Positions 17,681 through 26,083 are shown, counted from the stretch's first letter. The stretch: 64,000 nucleotides of DNA from an uncultured Chloroflexota bacterium (GCA_937870825.1 CALMZO010000214.1:1-64000); one strand, 5' to 3'. The notes: generated by a model not told the origin, from the sequence alone. A program made the numbers and translations.

Positions 17681-17708
17681 ATTCTATGCGTGAACGAGCC
17701 ATTGTCAA
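17681..17708 (-). promoter_or_regulatory. Probable purine operon promoter
   Basis: On the minus strand a consensus -35 TTGACA (17703-17708), a 16-base spacer and a -10 TAGAAT (17681-17686) are seen. Transcription would start near 17673 and give a leader of roughly 200 bases before purL, ending in the attenuator-like hairpin. I do not recognise a purine riboswitch in the leader. A second TTGACA on the same strand near 17774 lacks a well-placed -10. Confidence 0.65.
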
Positions 17709-18126
17709 ACGCGCGGGGATGGGGAGGTCGCGTTTGTTCGCGCGCGCGGATTCGATTATGATGCGCCGCGCCTGTCAATTTGTGAAATGAAAAGGCAAAG
17801 AAGATGCGGCGTCTTTTGGAAACAGATAGAGGTTCAAGTCCGACGCGTTGGCAGGTCGGAATGCAGTTGCTCGTCGCTCCCGCTATGCGTCGAATCCAAC
17901 ATCACACAACAACTGGGAATTCGCTCGAGCGCGTTTTATACAGGGGTTTGAATCAAACTCTCGCGCACTTCAAGCAATTTGGTGTAATATAGCGCTCGCT
18001 CGAACGGCAACGCGTCACGGGGACGCAAATAGCAAGTGATTAGAAAATGAACAACGAATGGTCTGGCAGACGCGTCTTGGATTCAATAAAATCCGCGCGC
18101 AATCAACCTCAAGCAGTGGTGTCGGA
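17709..18126. other. Intergenic region, no supported gene
   Basis: Only short open frames occur here, without family similarity, ribosome-binding sites or consistent codon bias. A GGTTCAAGTCC string at 17831 recalls a tRNA T-loop but lacks pairing arms. The region separates the leftward purine operon from the rightward membrane-protein operon and should contain the latter's promoter, which I could not place. Confidence 0.5.
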
Positions 18127-18519
18127 ATGAAAATCATTGATACGCTCGCGTTCGTGTTCGGAATTATTTATCTGTTCGTCGGTCTCGTCGGTTTCGCGCT
18201 CGCGCCGAACGGCGGTTTGCTGCTCGGCATTTTTCAAGTGAACGCGTTTCATCATCTGTTCCACATCGGCATCGGCGCGCTCGGAATTTTCGCGGGCTGG
18301 AAAAATAGGGGACGATTCTATTGCCGTCTCGTCGGAGGCGTTTTGATTTTTCTCGGCGTAACCGGTTTCCTTGTGCCAACGCTCATTGGCGCGTTGATTG
18401 CCTCGGCGTCCGCGAATCTTTTGACCGATAATATGCTCCATCTCGTTACGGGTGTGATCCTCGGATACTTTGGATGGACTGCTCCATCCGCGCAATCTTC
18501 CGCCACCGAAAAAATCTAG
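18127..18519 (+). CDS. DUF4383-like four-helix membrane protein
   Basis: A 130-residue protein with four hydrophobic segments. The start at 18127 (MKIIDTLAFVFGIIYLFVGL) is chosen because it opens the first membrane helix. The motifs NAFHHLFHIGIGALGI and LLTDNMLHLVTGVILGYFGW match the HxxxH and DNxLHLVxG pattern of DUF4383 proteins, small membrane proteins of unknown function. It heads a tight rightward set of four membrane-protein genes (18127-20634). No enzymatic residues are evident. Confidence 0.75.
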   Translation: MKIIDTLAFVFGIIYLFVGLVGFALAPNGGLLLGIFQVNAFHHLFHIGIGALGIFAGWKNRGRFYCRLVGGVLIFLGVTGFLVPTLIGALIASASANLLTDNMLHLVTGVILGYFGWTAPSAQSSATEKI

Positions 18520-18527
18520 GAGGAAAA

Positions 18528-19397
18528 ATGTCGCGTGTTACCGCAATACAGCGGCTTTATCTCGCGTCTGTCGGATTCTTGGCAATTACCGTTGGTTTTT
18601 GGTGTTACGTTGACCCGTCGCAATCGGCGAATGGAATTCCGTGGACGCTGCCGGCATTGTGCGCGACCTTTCTCGGTTCGATGTATTTGTCGGGCGCGGT
18701 GTACACGGCGCTTTGCATTTTTTCGAAACGGTGGGGCGAAATCCAAATGTTCATGCCGCAGTGCGCGCTGTGGACGGGCGGGCTTGCGCTTGTGTCATTG
18801 TTTTACATTCCCGCGTTTGATTTTTCGCGTCACCAAACGTGGTTCTGGTGGCTCGCGTACGTTGCCTTTCCCATCACCGCCGCCGTGTTGTTGTGGATTC
18901 ATCGCGCGGAATGGAACGCGCCATTGGAGGAGGACATCAATTTTCCGCGCGCGATAAAAATCTATTTACGCGCGCAGGGCAGTGTGATGATTGCGCTCGG
19001 ACTCGCGTTATTGTTCGCGCCCGAGTTGATGCAGTCGGTGTGGGCGTGGAAAACGGGCGTGATGATGCTGCAATTGTATTCGATGCCGCTGGTCGCGTAC
19101 GGCGTTGGCAGTTGGTTCATGTCGCTTCTCGGCGGTTGGGAAAAAATTCGCAATGCGCTCATGGCGCAAGCGATTTTTTTTAGCGCCGAGTTGTTGGCAT
19201 CGCTGCGCTTTGTCGGATTGCTGGATGGTCCAACCATTTCCGTCGCGATATGGATTGGCGGATTTGCAAGCATGACGGTTGCGCTGTGGGTATTGAGCGG
19301 GTGGGCAATCAAAGCCACAGCAAAACGTTCGCAGAATCTGTCAAGGCAGAATTGGAACGATGCCCAAACGGTCCTCGCGGAAAGGAGCGTTTCGTGA
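18528..19397 (+). CDS. Polytopic membrane protein, unknown (paralogue of 19813-20634)
   Basis: A 289-residue protein with about eight hydrophobic segments, preceded by an ideal AGGAGG site. The start at 18528 begins MSRVTAIQRLYLASVGFLAI. A segment with LGSMYLSGAVYTALCIFSKR followed by WGEIQMFMPQ matches in pattern LGAYYMSSALLFVLPLFARR followed by WEMIRVMILP of the protein at 19813-20634, so the two are likely paralogues from an old duplication. A repeated second half suggests internal duplication as well. No function is known to me. It overlaps the next gene by GTGA. Confidence 0.7.
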   Translation: MSRVTAIQRLYLASVGFLAITVGFWCYVDPSQSANGIPWTLPALCATFLGSMYLSGAVYTALCIFSKRWGEIQMFMPQCALWTGGLALVSLFYIPAFDFSRHQTWFWWLAYVAFPITAAVLLWIHRAEWNAPLEEDINFPRAIKIYLRAQGSVMIALGLALLFAPELMQSVWAWKTGVMMLQLYSMPLVAYGVGSWFMSLLGGWEKIRNALMAQAIFFSAELLASLRFVGLLDGPTISVAIWIGGFASMTVALWVLSGWAIKATAKRSQNLSRQNWNDAQTVLAERSVS

Positions 19398-19816
19398 ACC
19401 TGCAACACATTCGTGAACGCGCGCCCGCCTGGTACGCGGCAGCGGCGGGCGGATTTTTATTCCTGCAAGGCACAAGCACCCTTTTGTTTTTGCTGTTTCC
19501 CGCGCTCGACCGCGCGTTTCCACAATTGTTGCAAGCGACGCGCATGATTCCGATTCATTCGACGATGCACATTGTCACGGGCTTGCTTGCGCTTGCGGCA
19601 TTGCGGTGGGGCGGACGCGCGGCAGTGTGGTGGTTTGCGCTGCTGTTTGGAATGTACTACACCGCGTTGGGGGTAGTCGGTCTCGTCACCGGCTTTCAAT
19701 TTGGCTTGGGCTTGCAGCCGTTCGACCATCCGTTTCATTTGCTCGCGGGAATTCCCGGTTTGATTGCGGCGGCGCTCGGTTACCATCCAACACAAACAAG
19801 AGGACTGACGACATGA
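19394..19816 (+). CDS. Small membrane protein, DUF4383-related pattern
   Basis: A 140-residue protein starting at a GTG (19394) that overlaps the previous stop codon; AAAGGAG lies upstream. It has four hydrophobic segments. IPIHSTMHIVTGLLALAALRW and a later HPFHLLAGIPGLIAAALGY recall the His-bearing helices of DUF4383 proteins such as that at 18127. A start at an earlier in-frame ATG would lie inside the previous gene. Coupled to both neighbours by four-base overlaps, it is probably made together with the two larger membrane proteins and may form a complex with them (inference). Confidence 0.65.
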   Translation: MNLQHIRERAPAWYAAAAGGFLFLQGTSTLLFLLFPALDRAFPQLLQATRMIPIHSTMHIVTGLLALAALRWGGRAAVWWFALLFGMYYTALGVVGLVTGFQFGLGLQPFDHPFHLLAGIPGLIAAALGYHPTQTRGLTT

Positions 19817-20634
19817 AAAATCCCGGTACGGCGATTCCGTTAGGGCTGCGCGTGTGGTTTGTCGCCGAAGTATTTTTTGGACTGGGCGCGGTGTTGAGCG
19901 TCGGACTGTTTCCGCAAAACACGCGCGAAAATTTCGCGTGGGATATTCAACCTGTTGTGATGGCGTCCGTGTTAGGCGCGTACTACATGTCGTCCGCGCT
20001 GTTGTTTGTGTTGCCGTTGTTTGCGCGACGCTGGGAAATGATTCGCGTGATGATTTTGCCAACTGCGATTTTCAGCGCGGCAGAATTTATCACGACGCTT
20101 TTGCATTGGGACAAATTTCTGGTTGGCACGCCGTCGTTTTGGGGTTGGTTCGTGAGTTATCTTTTGCCGCCGCCGATTTTTTTTGGCTTTTATTTTTATT
20201 TGAAGCGAAAGGTGAAAACCTCCGGCGTCCTCGTTCCGAATGAACCGCTGCCGCGTCAAGTTCGCACCGCGCTGATTCATTGGGGCGGCGCGCTCGGCAT
20301 CCTCGCCATCGTACTGTTTCTGTTTCCCGATTTGCTCATTGCCAATGCGCCCTGGCGCATGACGCCGTTGACGACGCGCGCGTTTGTTTCGTGGCTGCTC
20401 GCGCTCGCGGCGCTGATGCTTTCGATGGCGCGCGAAAATGACCGCACGCGCGTTTTGTTCGGTGTGCCGATGTTGATTCTGGTGCTGCCGACAGTGACAA
20501 TCCAAATCGCGCGTTTCGCCGACCAGGTCAATTTTGCAAACGTCGCGCTGTTTATTCTCTATGGCTTTACGCTCGTCGCATTTGTGTTGGGCGTGTTTCT
20601 GGTGCGCGGCGATTGGAAACGCGCCCTGAATTGA
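19813..20634 (+). CDS. Polytopic membrane protein, unknown (paralogue of 18528-19397)
   Basis: A 273-residue protein with about eight hydrophobic segments. The start at 19813 overlaps the preceding stop (ATGA). The shared pattern with 18528-19397 includes a YYMSSALLFVLPLFARRWEM segment and a second-half repeat ending in FVLGVFLVRG. No catalytic motif is seen. The arrangement small-large-small-large across 18127-20634 looks like a duplicated gene pair. A desaturase gene follows after 24 bases, hinting at a membrane or lipid link. Confidence 0.7.
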   Translation: MKNPGTAIPLGLRVWFVAEVFFGLGAVLSVGLFPQNTRENFAWDIQPVVMASVLGAYYMSSALLFVLPLFARRWEMIRVMILPTAIFSAAEFITTLLHWDKFLVGTPSFWGWFVSYLLPPPIFFGFYFYLKRKVKTSGVLVPNEPLPRQVRTALIHWGGALGILAIVLFLFPDLLIANAPWRMTPLTTRAFVSWLLALAALMLSMARENDRTRVLFGVPMLILVLPTVTIQIARFADQVNFANVALFILYGFTLVAFVLGVFLVRGDWKRALN

Positions 20635-20658
20635 AATTAGGTTCCCGAAAGGAAATGC

Positions 20659-21519
20659 ATGTCTCCGAACAACGTTGAAAATATCCCGTACGAAAAACCG
20701 CTTGTCGAAAAGCTGACCATCCTCGCCGTCGTTTTGATTCCGCCCATCGCTACGCTGTACGCGATTGCGCAATTGTGGGAACGATATGTGACTCTGCTCG
20801 ATGTCGCATTGTTGGTGGTGATGTATCTTGTCACAGGGTTTGGTGTGACGATTGGCTTTCATCGTCTGCTCACGCACCGCAGTTTTGAAACGAACCCCAT
20901 CATTCGGGCGCTGTTGTTGATTTTTGGGACGATGGCGCTGCAAGGCAATCCGATTACGTGGGCGTCAACACACATCGAACATCACGCCCATTCGGATACC
21001 GATGATGACCCGCACAGTCCGCTCGCCGGTTTGTGGCACGCGCACATCGGTTGGAGTTTTGGGTATCGTCCGCAATTGGACAAGTACGGAACGTGGCTCT
21101 TGAAAGACCCGCTCGTCGTGTGGGTGGACAAATTGTGGCTCTTGTGGGTTGCGCTCGGTTTTGTGATTCCGTTTGCCGTCGGGGGATGGAGCGGATTGCT
21201 GTGGGGCGGTCTGGTGCGATTGTTTTTTGTGCATCACAGTACATGGAGCGTCAATTCGATTTGTCATACGTTCGGCGCGCGCCCGTTCGCGACGAATGAC
21301 GCGAGCCGCAACAACTGGTGGGTTGGTTTTCTCGCGTTGGGCGAAGGGTGGCACAACAATCATCACGCGTTTCCGCGCGCCGCGTTTCATGGAATGAAAT
21401 GGTGGCAGTTTGATTTTTCCGCGTATCTGATTCGCGCGTTGGAAGCGATGGGTCTGGCGTGGAATGTGCAGCGTGTCTCGTTGGAGCAAGTCCGTAAGCG
21501 GCAAGACGTTTCAGTTTGA
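20659..21519 (+). CDS. Acyl-lipid/acyl-CoA desaturase
   Basis: A 286-residue di-iron membrane enzyme that introduces a double bond in fatty acyl chains. All three His boxes are present: HRLLTH (68-73), HIEHHAH (105-111) and HNNHH near residue 236, with the WASTHIEHHAHSDTDDDPHS context of delta-9 type desaturases. Four membrane helices flank the boxes. AAAGGAAATGC lies just upstream of the ATG. Its electron donor is not encoded nearby. Co-location with the membrane-protein quartet suggests membrane-fluidity control (inference). Confidence 0.9.
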   Translation: MSPNNVENIPYEKPLVEKLTILAVVLIPPIATLYAIAQLWERYVTLLDVALLVVMYLVTGFGVTIGFHRLLTHRSFETNPIIRALLLIFGTMALQGNPITWASTHIEHHAHSDTDDDPHSPLAGLWHAHIGWSFGYRPQLDKYGTWLLKDPLVVWVDKLWLLWVALGFVIPFAVGGWSGLLWGGLVRLFFVHHSTWSVNSICHTFGARPFATNDASRNNWWVGFLALGEGWHNNHHAFPRAAFHGMKWWQFDFSAYLIRALEAMGLAWNVQRVSLEQVRKRQDVSV

Positions 21520-21584
21520 CACGATGAACAGGATTTCCAGATTTTGTCCTGTTCATCCTGTTCATCCTGTCTTGTTCAAATCGA

Positions 21585-22205
21585 GTGCAGAAAAATACGC
21601 CACGCGGCTTGTCTCTCCACAAATATCTCCTCTACGGCTGGCTCGAAAACCTCGACACCGTGCGGCATATTCCGCTTGGGAAATTTTGGGGCATCCCCGT
21701 TTCCATCACGCCGCTTCTGTGGCTCAGCCCATTCGTATTCCTCACGCTTGGCATTTTGCAGAATTGGCGCGCGTCTGAAAATGCCTCGCACGTTTTTTAT
21801 CTCGCGTGCGTGTATCTCATCGGCGTAGAAATCACGACGCTGTTTCATCAGTTCGGACATATTCTCGGCGGAAAGCTTGTCGGCAGTCCGATGAATGAAT
21901 TGCTATTGACTGCGACGCGCGGTGTCAACCTTTATCACGGCGACCAAACAAGCGTTCCCAGTTATGCGCATCTCGGACGCGCGCTCGGCGGACCCGTTTT
22001 CAATTTGCTCGTCGCAGGCGTGATATACTTGACGTTATCATTTCATGAACGCGGATTCGTTTTCGACCTGTTGACGAGTCTCGCGGCGACAAATTTATTT
22101 TTCGGCGCGGGCAGTTTTTTGCCTCTGCCTTCGGTTGACGGCTGGATAATTTGGCGCGAGGTTCTGCGTAACGTGCGCGCAACATTCGTGCAGCGAACGA
22201 CATGA
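21585..22205 (+). CDS. Site-2-protease-like membrane protein without catalytic Glu
   Basis: A 206-residue membrane protein with the M50/S2P layout: an IPLGKFWGIPVSITPLLWLS opening, a zinc-motif helix, a GGPVFNLLVAG helix and a LPLPSVDGW helix. In active proteases the first motif is HExxH; here it is HQFGH (residues 88-92), so the catalytic Glu is replaced by Gln. The protein may be an inactive pseudo-protease that still binds zinc or a partner. The GTG start at 21585 is uncertain; an internal TTG is possible. It is coupled to the next gene by ATGA. Confidence 0.72.
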   Translation: MQKNTPRGLSLHKYLLYGWLENLDTVRHIPLGKFWGIPVSITPLLWLSPFVFLTLGILQNWRASENASHVFYLACVYLIGVEITTLFHQFGHILGGKLVGSPMNELLLTATRGVNLYHGDQTSVPSYAHLGRALGGPVFNLLVAGVIYLTLSFHERGFVFDLLTSLAATNLFFGAGSFLPLPSVDGWIIWREVLRNVRATFVQRTT

Positions 22206-22639
22206 GACAAAACTTTATCGGCGCCTGGAATCTCATCGCCGCAAACTTTTATAAACCGGATGAGACGCTCGTAAAATTATACGGCGATGACCCGCGCGGG
22301 CTTTTTGTGTACGCCGCGAACGGCACAATGTGCGTGCAAATTATGAAGCAAGAGCGTCCGCCGATTCCAAAAGGTCAGCACGCGGCACACGCGCTCGAAA
22401 ATTATCATGACATTCTGGTCGGATATATTGCGTATTTCGGAACGTACACTGTGGACGAAAACGCGCGCACGGTCACGCATCATGTGCAAGGCAGCTTGAT
22501 TCCCAATTGGGTCAATACGGATCTTGTGCGCGAATATGAATTTTCCGGAAATCGGATGACGCTGCGTACCTTGCCCGCCTCATTGCGCGGCGAACTCATG
22601 CGCGGCGAATTGATTTGGGAACGCATCAGCCATGAGTGA
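22202..22639 (+). CDS. Lipocalin-like domain protein
   Basis: A 145-residue soluble protein. GAWNLIAANFYKPDE at the start, GLFVYAANGTMCVQIM, then YHDILVGYIAYFGTYTVDE and a C-terminal MTLRTL strand match the Lipocalin_5-type fold (GTWxLVS...GxxxYxxxGxMxVQI). Such proteins probably bind small hydrophobic ligands; no function is established. It starts four bases inside the S2P-like gene, so the two are co-translated. Repeats of the GAGTGATGAGC type follow the stop codon. Confidence 0.75.
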   Translation: MRQNFIGAWNLIAANFYKPDETLVKLYGDDPRGLFVYAANGTMCVQIMKQERPPIPKGQHAAHALENYHDILVGYIAYFGTYTVDENARTVTHHVQGSLIPNWVNTDLVREYEFSGNRMTLRTLPASLRGELMRGELIWERISHE

Positions 22640-22696
22640 TGAGCATTGAGTGAGAAATTTTCTCATCGCTCATTGCGCATGGCTCATTCCTTTACC

Positions 22697-24367
22697 ATGA
22701 CCGATTATTTCGACAAACATCACGAACGCTTGCAACAAGCCGTCGAGGCAACACAAACACGCGCGGCGTGGAGTCCCTTCAACGATTCGCCGTCGCGCAA
22801 AATTCACGGCGACGCGGTGGACGCGGGACTCGCCGCGTTTCAAGCGCGTTTGAACAAGCCGTTTGAAATTGACCAGCCCGGTACCATTGGACAAACGGGC
22901 ATGGAAGTTTCGCCGTACACGCAGGAACCGCTCGGCGTCACCTATCCGAAAGTGGATGTGGACGTGCTGTATCAAGCCGCGCGCAAAGCAATTCCCGCGT
23001 GGGGCGAGGCGGGCGCGCGAACGCGCGTTGGCGTGTGTATGGAGATGGTGGAACGGTTGAACAAAAACAGCTTTGAAAGCGCGAACGCCATCATGCACAC
23101 GACGGGGCAAAGTTTTCCGATGGCATTCGCGGGCGGCGGTCCGAACGCGCAAGAACGCGGACTCGAAGCTATCGTGTACGCGCATCTGGCAATGTCGCGC
23201 GTTGCCGAAGGCGCGCTGTGGGAACGCGCGTTTGGTTCAACGAAAGTCAAATTACAAAAACAATATCGCCTCATGCCGCGCGGCATCGCGCTCGTGATTA
23301 CGTGCGCGACGTTTCCGACATGGAACGCGTATCCTGCCATCTTTGCCAATTTGGCGACGGGCAACGCGGTGGTAATCAAACCGCATCCGCTCACGATTTT
23401 GCCGATGGCGCTTGCGGTGGACATTTTACGCGGCACGTTGCGCGACGCGGGCTTGGACCCGAATCTCGTCACGCTCATTGTGGATACACCCGCCGAACCA
23501 ATCGCAAAAGAATTGGTGACGCGCGACGATACCGCGTTGATAGATTTCACGGGCAGCGCGCATTTCGGCAAATGGATTGAAGACAACGCGCGTGGCAGAC
23601 CCGTCTTTACCGAAACGTCCGGCGTCAATTCCGTCGTTCTCGATTCGACAAATGACCTTAAAGGATTGGCGCAAACGCTTGGCATGGGCTTGTGTTTGTA
23701 TTCCAAACAAATGTGTACGAGTCCGCAAAATGTGTACATTCCGCGAAACGGTTTCGGCGTTGGTGATTCACGTTTGACGTTTGACGAAACTGCGCAGACG
23801 CTTGTCGAAAGTATCAATGGACTCTTATCCGACAATGCGCGCGCGGGCGGCGTTCTCGGCGCAATTCACAACGAAACCATTTTGAATCTCATCGAACGCG
23901 CGGAGGAACTCGCGCCGTCGCGCGCAAAACTGCTCCGCGAATCGAAACCCTACGCGCATCCCGATTTTCCCAACGCGCGCACGCGCACGCCGGTCATTCT
24001 CGGGCTCGATATTTCGGACAATGATATTTATTCAAGAGAATGGTTCGGACCCGTCATTCATTTCATCGCCGCCGATTCGTCCGAACAGGCGTTGCAGCAA
24101 GCCGCAAGTGACGCGAAACAATTCGGCGCAATCAACTCGTACGCGTATTCCACTGACGCGCAATTCATTGAACGCGCGCAAAACGCGTTCGGCGACGCGG
24201 GCGCGAATGTATCCATCAACATGATTGGTCCGATGCCGCTCACGTATGCCGCCGCGTTCAGCGATTATCATGTCAGCGGTTTGAATCCTGCGGGAAACGC
24301 GACGTTGACGGACGAAGCGTTTGTCAGTGGACGGTTTCGGATTGTGCAGAGTAGAATGGCGGTGTAA
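22697..24367 (+). CDS. paaN: PaaN-type aldehyde dehydrogenase
   Basis: A 556-residue member of the aldehyde dehydrogenase superfamily. The start at 22697 (MTDYFDKHHERLQQAVEAT) matches the family opening; the frame further upstream is repeat sequence. WSPFNDSPSRKIHG, MHTTGQSFPMAFAGGGPNAQ, CATFPTWNAYPAIFA, DFTGSAHFG and the catalytic SKQMCTSPQNVY (Cys340) are characteristic of PaaN, linked to aerobic phenylacetate degradation. No other paa gene is present in the window, so the substrate is uncertain; a generic aldehyde is possible. A strong terminator follows. Confidence 0.85.
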   Translation: MTDYFDKHHERLQQAVEATQTRAAWSPFNDSPSRKIHGDAVDAGLAAFQARLNKPFEIDQPGTIGQTGMEVSPYTQEPLGVTYPKVDVDVLYQAARKAIPAWGEAGARTRVGVCMEMVERLNKNSFESANAIMHTTGQSFPMAFAGGGPNAQERGLEAIVYAHLAMSRVAEGALWERAFGSTKVKLQKQYRLMPRGIALVITCATFPTWNAYPAIFANLATGNAVVIKPHPLTILPMALAVDILRGTLRDAGLDPNLVTLIVDTPAEPIAKELVTRDDTALIDFTGSAHFGKWIEDNARGRPVFTETSGVNSVVLDSTNDLKGLAQTLGMGLCLYSKQMCTSPQNVYIPRNGFGVGDSRLTFDETAQTLVESINGLLSDNARAGGVLGAIHNETILNLIERAEELAPSRAKLLRESKPYAHPDFPNARTRTPVILGLDISDNDIYSREWFGPVIHFIAADSSEQALQQAASDAKQFGAINSYAYSTDAQFIERAQNAFGDAGANVSINMIGPMPLTYAAAFSDYHVSGLNPAGNATLTDEAFVSGRFRIVQSRMAV

Positions 24368-24375
24368 TGCAGCGA

Positions 24376-24406
24376 GAAACCCATCCAGACAGGATGGGTT
24401 TCTTAT
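24376..24406 (+). terminator. Intrinsic terminator after paaN
   Basis: GAAACCCATCC (24376-24386) pairs perfectly with GGATGGGTTTC (24392-24402) around a 5-base loop, followed by TTATT. It lies 8 bases after the paaN stop. Confidence 0.85.
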
Positions 24407-24443
24407 TGCATCAAGATTCTTTTCAGCTTGCGCGGCGCATCCC

Positions 24444-24655
24444 TCATCCACAAATAAAATGAAAACCGCGCGCGCGCATTTCGCGGATTTCGTTCCAGCG
24501 CAGCACTTCGCGTTCGTGCAGAGTGGGCAGAGCGCGCCTGTCGTTTGAGGAGCAACATTCTCTTGCAGCGCGAGAAAAATTGTCGCGGTCATTCCCAATT
24601 CTTGCAAAAGGGCAAGGCGTGTTGATAGACCTGGGAAGGTTAGAGGACGCGCCAT
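24444..24655 (-). pseudogene. Polysaccharide deacetylase (NodB-type) relic
   Basis: Leftwards, one frame encodes TRLALLQELGMTATIFLALQ, the typical strand-helix after the first motif of NodB deacetylases. A different frame further on encodes REVLRWNEIREMRARGFHF, the usual segment before the GSH motif. The two pieces are separated by a frameshift, and the catalytic DDG and GSH-type motifs are missing. It overlaps the 3' end of the HAD gene by 16 bases. It is best read as the decayed remains of a deacetylase gene once upstream of paaN's current position. Confidence 0.5.
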
Positions 24656-25296
24656 CCTCGCGCCGCCGCGATTTTTTGCAACGCCGCATCGGGCGCGACG
24701 GCAACGGGCTCTTGACTCATTTCCAACATCGGCACATCGGGCGCGGTGTCACCATACGCGGCGACGAGTGTGCCGTCGCCAATCGCTTGGCGCACGCGTT
24801 GCGCTTTTAACGTGTCCACGCCGAGCGCGCCCGCGAATTTTCCAGTTGCGCGCCCGTTTGTCATTTCGAGCGGCGTGGCGAGAACGCGAATGTTTTGCAA
24901 ATTCATTTTTTGCGCGAACGCGTTGGCGATTGGTTCATACGCGCCTGTCGCGATGAGAATCGCGCAGCCCGCATCGTGGTGTTGTTTCAATTCGGCAATC
25001 ACCTGCGCGCGCTGTTTCGCCCACAATTCATTTTCGACGACCCAAGCCGCGAGCGTTTGCAATTCCTCTGCTGTCGAACCTTTCAATAATTTTGCTTGGT
25101 CAATGAGCCATTGATTGCGAAACGTTTGTTTGTCCAAAATGCCCGCGCGCGCCAACAGCGCGGGAACGAAATGCGCGGCGAAAAAGAATTGATGTTCGCG
25201 TTTGCGTCCGTGCGCGGTGAGATACGCGGCGATGCCGCGCCACGCTTCGCCCGCGCTGAGCGTGCCTTCCAAATCTGTTGCGACAAAACGATTCAT
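24640..25296 (-). CDS. HAD-superfamily phosphatase (SerB-like)
   Basis: A 218-residue haloacid-dehalogenase hydrolase. The start at 25296 begins MNRFVATDLEGTLS, motif I with nucleophile Asp8 (DLEGT instead of the usual DxDGT). LIATGAYEPIANAFAQ provides the motif II region and YGDTAPDVPMLEMSQEPVAV supplies motif IV aspartates. A helical cap lies between (about residues 20-110). The overall shape resembles PSP/SerB-like phosphatases acting on small phosphomonoesters; the substrate is unknown. The Glu in motif I is a conservative but unusual change, since the second Asp acts as general acid. Confidence 0.82.
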   Translation of the reverse strand: MNRFVATDLEGTLSAGEAWRGIAAYLTAHGRKREHQFFFAAHFVPALLARAGILDKQTFRNQWLIDQAKLLKGSTAEELQTLAAWVVENELWAKQRAQVIAELKQHHDAGCAILIATGAYEPIANAFAQKMNLQNIRVLATPLEMTNGRATGKFAGALGVDTLKAQRVRQAIGDGTLVAAYGDTAPDVPMLEMSQEPVAVAPDAALQKIAAARGWRVL

Positions 25297-25336
25297 GGGG
25301 TTGCTCCAATGGGATGGTGAATGCCCACATTGTACA

Positions 25337-25375
25337 CAAAAAGCCCTGATGCTCATTGGCATCAGGGTTCTTTTT
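25337..25375. terminator. Bidirectional intrinsic terminator
   Basis: CCCTGATGC (25344-25352) pairs with GCATCAGGG (25359-25367). There is TTCTTTTT on the plus side and CTTTTTGTG on the minus side. It stops leftward transcription from the small gene at 25389. Confidence 0.8.
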
Positions 25376-25388
25376 CGGGCGGAAAATG

Positions 25389-25598
25389 TTAATTTCGTAA
25401 ATCGAGCGCGTCGCACGCGGCGCGATAATGAGCAAGGGCGTTTTCGTATTGCTGGGTGAACCACGCGAGATTGTCGTCATCTTCTTCGCGACAGGCGTTT
25501 TGGCGCAAGACGAAAAATTGGTCTTTGCGCGTGCGCCATTCGTCGCGTTCGCGCAAGAGCGAAAGAGTTTGCGAACTGGATTGAATCGAAAAAGGCAT
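25389..25598 (-). CDS. Small unknown protein (69 residues)
   Basis: The start at 25598 (MPFSIQSSSQTLSLLRERDE) has a GGAG site five bases upstream, better than any earlier in-frame start. The sequence is hydrophilic, rich in Arg, Glu, Asp and aromatic residues (REEDDDNLAWFTQQYENALA), and predicted helical, with no membrane segment or known motif. It is followed by a good terminator, consistent with a real short transcription unit. No function is recognised. Confidence 0.5.
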   Translation of the reverse strand: MPFSIQSSSQTLSLLRERDEWRTRKDQFFVLRQNACREEDDDNLAWFTQQYENALAHYRAACDALDLRN

Positions 25599-26054
25599 AA
25601 TGGCTCCGTTCTGGATTTCGCATAGAGCATCGCGCCCCCGCGTTAAAATCAGTTGAATGGCACATGACGCGCACGTAAAGATTTGTTCAAGAATTCTTAA
25701 CGCGCGTTGTTGCATTGCGCGGGGTGCGGCGTAAATCTGCAAATTTGTTTGTAACAAAATCGCGCGCGCGAACGTCTTGTATCAAATTCTCTCAACAACG
25801 AGTCCGCTATGCCTCACACAAAATTCTCATTTCTGTTTTTCTGATTCTTGCAATTGCCGCCCGTCGAAAGTGCGCCGATTGCGCCGAACGAATATGTGGC
25901 AACATTCCGCGTGACAACCGCGCCCGCGACGCCGACACCGGCTGCGAATGTGACGACGGGCGCGTTCGACCTACCGTTGACGGACCAAGACATTACGGAA
26001 ACGGCGGCGCAAGAATCCACCCGCGCGGCGATGGGGCAGGTGTGGCTCGAGCTA
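25599..26054. other. Spacer with a possible decayed lipoprotein gene
   Basis: Between the small gene and dhaR, the plus strand shows an N-terminus MPHTKFSFLFF at 25809 broken by a stop. A hydrophobic LILAIA piece follows in another frame, then a Thr/Pro/Ala-rich stretch (TTAPATPTPAANVTTG) in a third frame. In order these resemble a signal peptide, lipobox region and secreted linker of a small lipoprotein, with two frameshifts. It may be a relic. Nothing else is recognised. Confidence 0.35.
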
Positions 26055-26083
26055 TTCCCATCACGTCCGAATCAGACTATAAT
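26055..26083 (+). promoter_or_regulatory. Probable dhaR promoter
   Basis: A perfect -10 TATAAT (26078-26083) stands 17 bases after TTCCCA (26055-26060), a weak -35. Transcription would start about 20 bases before the dhaR ATG at 26111. Confidence 0.5.

Noticed and set aside
17825-17850. tRNA-like T-loop string GGTTCAAGTCC
   Set aside because: The flanking bases do not form the T arm, and no acceptor stem or anticodon arm is found nearby.
17804-17992. Open frame of 62 codons on the plus strand
   Set aside because: No ribosome-binding site, no similarity and unremarkable composition; probably chance.
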